Assembly (NCBI GenBank): GCA_000473305.1
Contig: CP006772.1
Location: 310,001 to 374,000 of the forward strand
Direction: 5' to 3'
Length of the DNA stretch: 64,000 bases
Source of the DNA: Bacteroidales bacterium CF
Lineage (GTDB): Bacteria; Bacteroidota; Bacteroidia; Bacteroidales; UBA932
Below the pieces are notes generated by a model. The model was not told the DNA's origin, did not search any database, and was given only the letters and a program-made list of their open reading frames with translations. The position numbers were made by a program, and so were the translations under genes. The first letter of the stretch is position 1; every line of letters begins with the position of its first letter. This document shows positions 9,342-15,397 of this stretch, piece after piece.

Positions 9342-10299
9342 CATACTTAAGAATTGAGTAAGGCTCAACTTCAGCAGATATAAGCCTGTCATCGAGCAGC
9401 TCTTTTCTCGCTTTCTGAGGTACCACGCTGAGACTTTTGTCAAATCCCAGTTTTGATGGCATAATCATTATTGCCCTGCCACCCTCTTTCATTTGCTTGA
9501 GACCCTCCTCGAGCCCTTTTACAGCCTGCATGTTGTCAAGATGGAATGTTGATCCTGTTACTGATTTTATTATTGATTCATTCAGATATTTTCTTGTAAA
9601 GTCAATTTCCACAATTGACCCGAAGCCCGGCTTCTCGCCTGTTCCCGGAAGGCTGTCAACAAAGAAGAGACCGGATGCCAGTTCCTGGTGAACGGGATAC
9701 TTTACATTGACATAATTCTGTATAGAGTCATGCTGAATTTCGTCAATCTCAGTTTCGCTATTAACTCCCACCACCTCAATATCAACTACAAAATTGCTGT
9801 TGGCCGGAAAAAATGCACACGCGTAACTTCCGTATGCAAGGTATGAAGGGATGAAGAACTGATACTTCTCACCAACTTTCATCAGGCTTATTCCATAATC
9901 AAGACCTTGCGGAATCATTGTGTTGGTCAGAAGGGCGAATTGCAGCGGTTTGTCTCCGTTGGCCCTGCTTATTGATTGGATAGGTCCGGAATCCGGAAAG
10001 TAGGATGATGATGATGCCGGTTGAATACGATTTATGGTGTAATAGAAACTTACAACGTTATTTTTGGTAAGGGATGTGCCGGTGTTGTTCTCGGTAATCT
10101 TCCGGTAATATATGCCGGAGTAGTGTTTTTGAGCCGAGATAGTATTTAATGTCAGATATTCCTGGATAATCTGGTCATCAATCTTAACCTGTTTCTCATA
10201 ATCAGAATCATCCTTGAGACAAGATGTAAACAGTACAGGGCTGATTAGCAGTATTGCCACTGCATACAATAAATTGAATGAAATTTTAGCTTTGTTCAT
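9316..10299 (-). CDS. Tandem FKBP-type peptidyl-prolyl isomerase lipoprotein
   Basis: A 327-residue lipoprotein with a signal peptide ending in LFTSC (Cys27), followed by LKDDSDYE, an acidic start of the kind linked to surface export in Bacteroidetes. Two FKBP-like units can be seen. The first (about 80-180) has NVVSFYYTI, MIPQGLDYGISLMKVGEKYQFFIPSYLAYG. The second (about 225-325) has GSIVEIDFTRKY, AVKGLEEGLKQMKEGGRAIMIMPSKLGF. These match the FKBP pattern of a hydrophobic pocket and a flap before the conserved YG. It would assist proline isomerisation of secreted proteins in the periplasm or at the surface. The second unit lacks the usual YG and may be structural only. Confidence 0.85.
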   Translation of the reverse strand: MNKAKISFNLLYAVAILLISPVLFTSCLKDDSDYEKQVKIDDQIIQEYLTLNTISAQKHYSGIYYRKITENNTGTSLTKNNVVSFYYTINRIQPASSSSYFPDSGPIQSISRANGDKPLQFALLTNTMIPQGLDYGISLMKVGEKYQFFIPSYLAYGSYACAFFPANSNFVVDIEVVGVNSETEIDEIQHDSIQNYVNVKYPVHQELASGLFFVDSLPGTGEKPGFGSIVEIDFTRKYLNESIIKSVTGSTFHLDNMQAVKGLEEGLKQMKEGGRAIMIMPSKLGFDKSLSVVPQKARKELLDDRLISAEVEPYSILKYVVKLNSAN

Positions 10300-10350
10300 A
10301 ATTCAGTAAATTTTATACACTATACGTTTGCCGCATCTGAAATGCTACTG

Positions 10351-10478
10351 TTAGTGGCACTGATTTTTCTAATTTGCAGTATTATAGGTAGGTATATAAT
10401 GTTAGAATTGAGTGTCTTGCATGGGGGATAATCTTAATGAGTAAGTAGTGAGTTATATAGAAAAATCAGTGCCACTAA
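10351..10478. repeat. Short element with 20-bp perfect inverted ends, copy 1
   Basis: TTAGTGGCACTGATTTTTCT at 10351-10370 is repeated as its exact reverse complement at 10459-10478, enclosing 88 bases. The interior is not self-complementary and shares blocks with the copy at 13704-13827 (for example GCAGTATTA and a TAATGA...GTGAG block near the right end). It carries no open frame and looks like a MITE-like element. It lies between the FKBP gene and the 65-residue membrane-protein gene. Confidence 0.8.
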
Positions 10479-10483
10479 ATTCC

Positions 10484-10491
10484 TATATTTG
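10484..10491 (+). promoter_or_regulatory. Bacteroidetes -7 box (TATATTTG)
   Basis: TATATTTG lies 6 bases beyond the right end of repeat copy 1 and 17 bases before the ATG at 10509. The -33 region would fall inside the repeat, so the element may have altered expression of the small gene. Confidence 0.45.
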
Positions 10492-10508
10492 TTAAAACAA
10501 TACTCATT

Positions 10509-10706
10509 ATGCAAGACTTGGTTTTTACAATTTCACTTTATCTGGGGATAGTGGGATTCGTGTTATTCTCTGTCTCCTTTCTGACAGGTTTAAGAGTCAT
10601 AAAATTTAATGTCAAGTACAGAGTTCATCGGCGTGTGGGAATCATAGGCTTCGCAGCAATGTTTATCCACGGGCTGGTTATGTCATATCAATACTTCTTT
10701 TCGTAG
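10509..10706 (+). CDS. Small two-helix membrane protein, function unknown
   Basis: A 65-residue protein with two hydrophobic helices (about 4-27 and 45-63) joined by a basic loop, RVIKFNVKYRVHRRVGIIG. The loop and second helix contain HRRVGIIGF and IHGLVM; two histidines spaced along a helix recall half of a cytochrome b561 or ferric-reductase-like haem domain, but that is only a resemblance. A TATATTTG box upstream and an ATG at a sensible distance support a real gene. It converges on nrdG with 4 bases between stops. I do not recognise a named family. Confidence 0.65.
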   Translation: MQDLVFTISLYLGIVGFVLFSVSFLTGLRVIKFNVKYRVHRRVGIIGFAAMFIHGLVMSYQYFFS

Positions 10707-10710
10707 AGAT

Positions 10711-11184
10711 TCAAAAATCTCTGCCAGAAAACCTGTTTGTTATCTCTTTCATTGTGCAAATTTCATCAATTGCATAAAACCTTTGGTTGGTGTTTGCCTT
10801 ATCAAGCCCGCCAAGAGCCTCTGCATACTCTCCAAGTTTTATATAATTGAAATTCTTTAATGGAAAATTTGCAGGTAGGATCTCTCTGCCGGAATACCAG
10901 GCGATTTTTAGCCCCTTCTGAAGAGAGCGGGAAAAGCCGGCAAGCCGGGCAATCTCTTCCGGATCGCTGTCTCCTCCCATAAAACAGAGGCATGTTATGC
11001 TAGCCCCGTACTTTTTAATAAGTGATTCTATAACCTCTTCATTCAAGGGTTCTCCGATATCTTCTCTAAGATGTGTGCTGTGGCAGCCCGGACAACTATA
11101 TGGACAACAGGTTATGTTTATCGCCAAGGTTATTTCGTCGGGAACTTCTTGGAAAACAATGTCATAATTGAAGTATTTTAGCAT
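10711..11184 (-). CDS. nrdG: Anaerobic ribonucleotide reductase activating protein (radical SAM)
   Basis: A 157-residue radical-SAM activase that uses S-adenosylmethionine and a 4Fe-4S cluster to install the glycyl radical on NrdD. The cluster motif CX3CX2C is C27-PYS-C31-PG-C34, followed by H35; FMGGDSDPEE gives the conserved GGD/E of SAM binding. The length is normal for NrdG. The start, MLKYFNYDIVFQEVPDE, agrees with the short N-terminus of the family. It follows nrdD by 48 bases on the same strand and should be co-transcribed from the riboswitch-controlled leader upstream of nrdD. Confidence 0.93.
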   Translation of the reverse strand: MLKYFNYDIVFQEVPDEITLAINITCCPYSCPGCHSTHLREDIGEPLNEEVIESLIKKYGASITCLCFMGGDSDPEEIARLAGFSRSLQKGLKIAWYSGREILPANFPLKNFNYIKLGEYAEALGGLDKANTNQRFYAIDEICTMKEITNRFSGRDF

Positions 11185-11232
11185 AGCTTCACTAAATAGC
11201 TTTAGAAATTTTAATATCTTGAGAGCCCTCCT

Positions 11233-13332
11233 TTACCTTATCTGGTTGTTTGAATAGTGCCTTCTAGCCGCTTCACGCTGTCTTGCGACTGAAAAATTGC
11301 TCACCCTCTTCATATAACCAATGACTCTGGTTAGGTAGTCAATGTCGTTGCTTTTGCACACAGGACACTCTTTGAGATATCTTTTATCTATATGACCGCA
11401 CTTATTACATACTGTGTTGGGAATGTTAAAGGTCAGGTAATTGCACCCCTCTGTTGCTGCAACCTTCAATAAGTGACGGTATTGATTCGCTGTCAGATGT
11501 TCTTCAAGATTCAGGTGAAGAGCTGAGCCCCCTGTAAGGTGTTCAATATACTCTCTCCCGTGCATGCGAATTTTATCAAGGATATTTATTGTTTCATCCT
11601 CAACAATATAGAAGTAACTGTTATAACACTCCCTCGGTACCTTGAATCCGGCCTCCCTATCCCATTTGGCATGCTTTACGCCAACATTCTCGGCAGGAAT
11701 CATCTCGCAATTAAATATTGTATCTTTGCTACGGTACTTTTTGTTGTATCTTTCAATCAAACCCAGTACCTCCTTTACAAATGAGGAGTACTCCTTGTTG
11801 TCACGTATCTCTAATCCGAGAAACTCTGCTGCCTCAACCAATCCGTTAACGCCAATCGTAAGATATTGTCTGCCAAGATTAATATACCCTGCATCGAAAA
11901 GTGGAAGCATCCCCTTCTTTTGAAGATCTTTAAGATTTTCGTCGTAGGCAAGTTGTACTTTATGTACGAGGTCAACAACCTCTTCAAGGAATGTCATATA
12001 ATGACCGCCTGATGCGGATGCGTGCTGTATGCAGCGGTTGAGGTTTATTGTAAGTACACTCTTTGAACCTGTTGAGACCCCTCCGGCACCGAGAGTGTAG
12101 CTGAATCCGTTGTCCTGAATCTCGTTCCTCAGCCTGCAGCAGCTGCTAAGAGAGTCAGCGTTGTCACTCATATATGTAAAAAAGGAGTGCCCTTCGGAAT
12201 ACATCGATGCTGTGAAATTGCCATATTCCACATCTTTAACATCTCCTTCACATGTCAGGAGAGCCATGGTCTCGACAGGAAACGTCAGGACAGTCCTGGT
12301 ACGCTCTTTATTGAACCATTTCATAAATCTCTTTTGAAGCCAGCTCAGGGATTCCCAATCGGGCTTACTTCCGTCCGGAAAAACAAATTCCCCGAAAAGG
12401 CTCTCAAAGTAGTAGCGGTCGTAATATGAGATATTCCAGAACACAGCCTGAAAATTTCTGGCTCCTGTAGGCTGGTTGATCGAGTAGACAATCTGTTCGA
12501 AACAGTCGGTTATTATTTTGTCTATACTTCTGTGTTTCGAAGAGAGGTCGACAATATCGTCCGCCCTTTTATAGTACTCCTTCCCGTATTCAAGGGAAAT
12601 GAAATAGTTCATATACATCAAAAATTCGGGAGTTGCACAGGCTCCGCTCAGCATGCTGGAAACGATGAAAACTAGATTGACAAAACCGCCGCAGAAGGAT
12701 TTGAGATTTGTAGGTGGTTTGGAATTGCCACCTATAGAGAGTGTACCGCCTAGCAACCACGGGTACATGGTTATGCTTGCGCAATAATTTGCCAGACTGG
12801 TCTCGTCGTTCTTATAAATAAAATGGTTTGTGAGCAAGTCTACATATTTGTCAGATATCTCCTTCCCGTACATCTCTTTCAGCCTGTCTGTCAACAGCCG
12901 ACGGTTAAGCCTTATGAAACCGGATTTCGGGAGCTCACCTGCAAGAGTCGCAATATTCTTTCTCTCGACATTTGCATTTGCGTCATACTTGCTTCCGCTG
13001 GCAGGATTCTCTGCTGCACAGTAGTTTATAAGAAACTGCAGCCTGTCACGGGTCTCTCTGTCCTCCAGATGTTTCTGCCTGTATAGCATATAAGATTTTG
13101 CAACCGAAAAATATCTCTCGGCCATAAGGGATCTCTCCACTTGATTCTGGATATCTTCCACATTCATACCGCTTGAGATATTTACCCTTGCAAGTATAGA
13201 TGTGAGGTCATCCTCCGTAGCAAAACTTCCCACAGAGAGAAATGCCTTGCGAATAGCATTTTTAATTTTTTCAATTGAGAAAGGTTCGGTTTTGCCCTCT
13301 CTCTTAACAATGGTTAATCCGTCACTGTTCAT
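11233..13332 (-). CDS. nrdD: Anaerobic (class III) ribonucleoside-triphosphate reductase
   Basis: A 699-residue enzyme that reduces ribonucleoside triphosphates to deoxy forms under anoxia with a glycyl radical, supplying DNA precursors. Residues 3-95 form an ATP-cone allosteric domain (TIVKREGKTEPFSIEKIKNAIRKA). The catalytic barrel follows. Near the C-terminus are a four-Cys zinc site (CNKCGH and CPVC) and the glycyl-radical loop RVIGYMKR with G672. All are intact. Its leader of about 290 bases contains a cobalamin riboswitch, so expression should fall when B12 is plentiful, which fits a cell that also has a B12-dependent reductase; none is in this window. nrdG follows. Confidence 0.96.
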   Translation of the reverse strand: MNSDGLTIVKREGKTEPFSIEKIKNAIRKAFLSVGSFATEDDLTSILARVNISSGMNVEDIQNQVERSLMAERYFSVAKSYMLYRQKHLEDRETRDRLQFLINYCAAENPASGSKYDANANVERKNIATLAGELPKSGFIRLNRRLLTDRLKEMYGKEISDKYVDLLTNHFIYKNDETSLANYCASITMYPWLLGGTLSIGGNSKPPTNLKSFCGGFVNLVFIVSSMLSGACATPEFLMYMNYFISLEYGKEYYKRADDIVDLSSKHRSIDKIITDCFEQIVYSINQPTGARNFQAVFWNISYYDRYYFESLFGEFVFPDGSKPDWESLSWLQKRFMKWFNKERTRTVLTFPVETMALLTCEGDVKDVEYGNFTASMYSEGHSFFTYMSDNADSLSSCCRLRNEIQDNGFSYTLGAGGVSTGSKSVLTINLNRCIQHASASGGHYMTFLEEVVDLVHKVQLAYDENLKDLQKKGMLPLFDAGYINLGRQYLTIGVNGLVEAAEFLGLEIRDNKEYSSFVKEVLGLIERYNKKYRSKDTIFNCEMIPAENVGVKHAKWDREAGFKVPRECYNSYFYIVEDETINILDKIRMHGREYIEHLTGGSALHLNLEEHLTANQYRHLLKVAATEGCNYLTFNIPNTVCNKCGHIDKRYLKECPVCKSNDIDYLTRVIGYMKRVSNFSVARQREAARRHYSNNQIR

Positions 13333-13444
13333 GTTCCTGTATTTAAGGGTTATAAAACAGCAGCCGGGATGATGGGAAGAGAAGAAACTACAGGGTTATT
13401 GTAGAATTCATTATCTGCCGCCTTTCACCCGAAGGCCACAAAAA

Positions 13445-13615
13445 ACATGTATCGGCAGGTCTTCTGACTTGTTCCGGTATGTACGCCTTCCCGACGAAAT
13501 TTGTCAGTGGCAAAAGAGTACAAACCTTCATGAAACTTACAGCTACGAGGATAGTCCCGGATTTTCACCGGGTTCCCTTTTAATCATATTACAACTTGCG
13601 TTGTTTGAATGAACC
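13445..13615 (-). ncRNA. Cobalamin riboswitch upstream of nrdD-nrdG
   Basis: Read on the minus strand, this holds the cobalamin-riboswitch landmarks in order: GGGAACCCGGTGAAAATCC, a CCTCGTAGCTGTAA segment corresponding to the central core, and a perfect B12 box, AAGTCAGAAGACCTGCCGAT (within 13451-13471). Downstream, CTGCCG of the box can pair with CGGCAG about 35 bases later, enclosing a small hairpin (GCCTT...AAGGC); this is a plausible expression platform. The boundary upstream is approximate. It lies 113 bases before nrdD, with nothing else between. Confidence 0.93.
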
Positions 13616-13625
13616 TGATACGAAA

Positions 13626-13633
13626 CAAAGGTA
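13626..13633 (-). promoter_or_regulatory. Probable -7 box of the riboswitch-nrdDG transcript (TACCTTTG)
   Basis: TACCTTTG on the minus strand lies just upstream of the riboswitch. The -33 region has no clear TTTG, so the call rests on the -7 box and position only. Confidence 0.45.
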
Positions 13634-13703
13634 ATGTTTAGGGATAGAACTCACCCATGAACAGCCGAATTCTTTTGAACGACTTATTAACAAAATTAAT
13701 TCT

Positions 13704-13827
13704 GTGGCACTGATTTTTCTAATCAGCAGTATTACAGGAAGATAAATATTGTTGCAATAGAGATCCTTTTATGATGTTTGCTCTAATGAATTGGTGGTGA
13801 GATTTATAGAAAAATCAGTGCCACTAA
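13704..13827. repeat. Short element with inverted ends, copy 2
   Basis: GTGGCACTGATTTTTCT at 13704-13720 is matched by its exact reverse complement at 13808-13824. The ends are the same as those of the copy at 10351-10478, and interior blocks are shared (GCAGTATTA near the left, GGTGAG...TATAG near the right), while the middle has diverged. Its right end supplies the TAG stop codon of the acetyltransferase gene at 13824-14093. The two copies bracket the whole nrdDG unit. Confidence 0.8.
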
Positions 13828-14093
13828 TTGAACTTTTCTAATATTACCCGGGCAAAAGGGCATTTTGGAATTATAGTAAGATTATTTTCACGTGCATATT
13901 TTGCACACTCTGCCACCAGAATCTTGCCCAGACCTTTTCCTTTGGCCTCAATGCTAACCTCAGTATGGTCGATCACCATGACATTCCCCTCCTTTAAGGT
14001 ATAGGTAATTTCTGCTATGGAAGAGCCGTACTCAACGTAGTAGAATCTTCCACCTGTGGTGCTTTTATCATGAAATATATTTGTTGCCTCCAT
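13824..14093 (-). CDS. Small GNAT acetyltransferase, YjdJ-like, with clipped C-terminus
   Basis: An 89-residue single-domain GNAT protein of the short YjdJ/YidJ type: ISxYxL-like strands (AEITYTLKEGNVMVIDHTEVSIEAKGKGLGKILVAECAKYAREN) with the acetyl-CoA loop KGKGLGK, then IIPKCPFARVILEKFN. Relatives usually continue after CPFA.. with a tail like HPEY plus a few residues. Here the frame ends in FN-stop exactly where the inverted-end repeat begins, and the TAG stop is part of that repeat. It may be slightly truncated yet functional. The substrate is unknown. It is divergent from the PerR-like gene. Confidence 0.78.
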   Translation of the reverse strand: MEATNIFHDKSTTGGRFYYVEYGSSIAEITYTLKEGNVMVIDHTEVSIEAKGKGLGKILVAECAKYARENNLTIIPKCPFARVILEKFN

Positions 14094-14150
14094 CTAACCT
14101 CGTGTTTTTAACAGGATTAACTACATAAAGACAAATATTGACAAATAAAG

Positions 14151-14211
14151 TTTACTTTTTTATGAATTTATTCTATATTTGTATAAATTATAAAATTGTA
14201 ATAATTACAAT
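14151..14211 (+). promoter_or_regulatory. Promoter and PerR/Fur-type operator of the perR gene
   Basis: TTTA (14151-14154), a 19-base spacer and TATATTTG (14174-14181) form a Bacteroidetes promoter. Just downstream, ATTGTAATAATTACAAT (14195-14211) is palindromic but for its central base and resembles Per/Fur boxes (TTATAAT-ATTATAA type). It lies between the promoter and the GTG start, so binding would block its own transcription. The promoter position excludes the upstream ATG at 14138 as start. Confidence 0.65.
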
Positions 14212-14212
14212 T

Positions 14213-14638
14213 GTGGGGTTCAAATATTCGGACGAGGCTGTTGAGAGGCTAAAATCCAAAAGCATCAAGCCATCCATGCAAAGAGTGGCAATAATGGATT
14301 ATCTAATCATGAACAGGACACACCCGTCAGTGGATGATGTTTATAGAGGCCTTGCCTCAACTATCCCAACACTCTCTAAAACTACTGTTTATAACACACT
14401 TAAGCTTTTCTCAGAAAAAGGAGCAGCTTTGATGCTCACAATTGACGAGAGCCGCGTGAATTTTGACGGAGATACCTCTCCACATACACACTTTTTATGT
14501 AAGGGATGCAGTAAGATTTACGATCTTCAAATGTCTGCATCTATAAAGGAAGTTGTGGGTATGTCAATAGCCGGACACCAGATATCGGAGATACACTATT
14601 ATTACAAAGGGGTATGTAAGGCATGCCTTGAAGGATGA
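14213..14638 (+). CDS. perR: Fur-family regulator, PerR-like
   Basis: A 141-residue metal-dependent repressor. A winged helix ([15 protein letters not shown], then [18 protein letters not shown]) is followed by the dimerisation domain with regulatory ligands in [10 protein letters not shown] and a structural zinc site from two CXXC pairs (CKGC and CKAC). The SPHTHF and [11 protein letters not shown] text matches Bacteroides PerR. The GTG at 14213 is chosen because a promoter and operator occupy the sequence before it and the N-terminus then has family length. The next gene is a peroxidase, the classic PerR target. Fur or Zur function cannot be fully excluded. Confidence 0.82.
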   Translation: MGFKYSDEAVERLKSKSIKPSMQRVAIMDYLIMNRTHPSVDDVYRGLASTIPTLSKTTVYNTLKLFSEKGAALMLTIDESRVNFDGDTSPHTHFLCKGCSKIYDLQMSASIKEVVGMSIAGHQISEIHYYYKGVCKACLEG

Positions 14639-14666
14639 AAACGTTAAACCAATAATATATATTGAA

Positions 14667-15221
14667 ATGAAGAAAAAATTCAGATGTACTGTATGTGGTC
14701 ACATTCATGAGGGTGACTCAGCTCCGGAAAGATGTCCTTTATGTAAGGCTCCGGCAAGCAAGTTTGTAGAAGTAGTAGAAAGCCAGGATGCTTTGGTGTT
14801 TGCAGACGAGCATGTTATCGGAGTTGCAAAGGGTTGTGATGAGGAGATGATTAAAGATCTGAACAACCACTTTATGGGCGAATGTACCGAAGTGGGTATG
14901 TATCTGGCTATGAGTCGTCAGGCAGACAGAGAGGGTTATCCTGAGATTGCAGAGGCTTTCAAGAGGTATGCATGGGAAGAGGCTGAGCACGCTTCAAGAT
15001 TTGCCGAACTGTTAGGTGATGTTGTGTGGGATACAAAGACCAATCTTCAGAAACGCAAAGATGCCGAACAGGGAGCATGTGAGGACAAGAAGAGAATCGC
15101 AACAAGGGCAAAACAACTGAACCTTGACGCCATTCATGACACAGTACACGAGATGTGCAAGGATGAGGCCCGCCACGGCAAAGGTTTTGAAGGATTGTAT
15201 AACCGTTACTTCAAGAAATAA
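14667..15221 (+). CDS. Rubrerythrin with N-terminal rubredoxin domain (NADH peroxidase type)
   Basis: A 184-residue peroxide-reducing protein. Residues 1-35 form a rubredoxin-like iron site (C7-TV-C10 and C23-PL-C26); the rest is a four-helix ferritin-like diiron domain with carboxylates in [37 protein letters not shown] and [17 protein letters not shown]. Rubredoxin-first order identifies the reverse-rubrerythrin group, described as NADH peroxidases in anaerobes. It would detoxify hydrogen peroxide in the cytoplasm. The ATG at 14667 starts directly before the rubredoxin domain; an upstream in-frame start overlaps perR. A clear terminator follows. Confidence 0.9.
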   Translation: MKKKFRCTVCGHIHEGDSAPERCPLCKAPASKFVEVVESQDALVFADEHVIGVAKGCDEEMIKDLNNHFMGECTEVGMYLAMSRQADREGYPEIAEAFKRYAWEEAEHASRFAELLGDVVWDTKTNLQKRKDAEQGACEDKKRIATRAKQLNLDAIHDTVHEMCKDEARHGKGFEGLYNRYFKK

Positions 15222-15257
15222 AACAAAGGCATCATTCAAGTTAATTTGTTCAAAAAG

Positions 15258-15283
15258 AGGCAGGCTAAATACCTGCCTTTTTT
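15258..15283 (+). terminator. Rho-independent terminator after the rubrerythrin gene
   Basis: AGGCAGG, loop CTAAATA, CCTGCCT and then a run of T form a textbook terminator 36 bases after the stop. Confidence 0.85.
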
Positions 15284-15397
15284 CATGTTCTGTTCAAATT
15301 GGCATTAGAGCTATTTTACACATTTTAAAATAATAATTGTAAAAATAATAGCATGTGGCATATATGTTGATAATCAGAAAAATGAAAAATCTCAATC

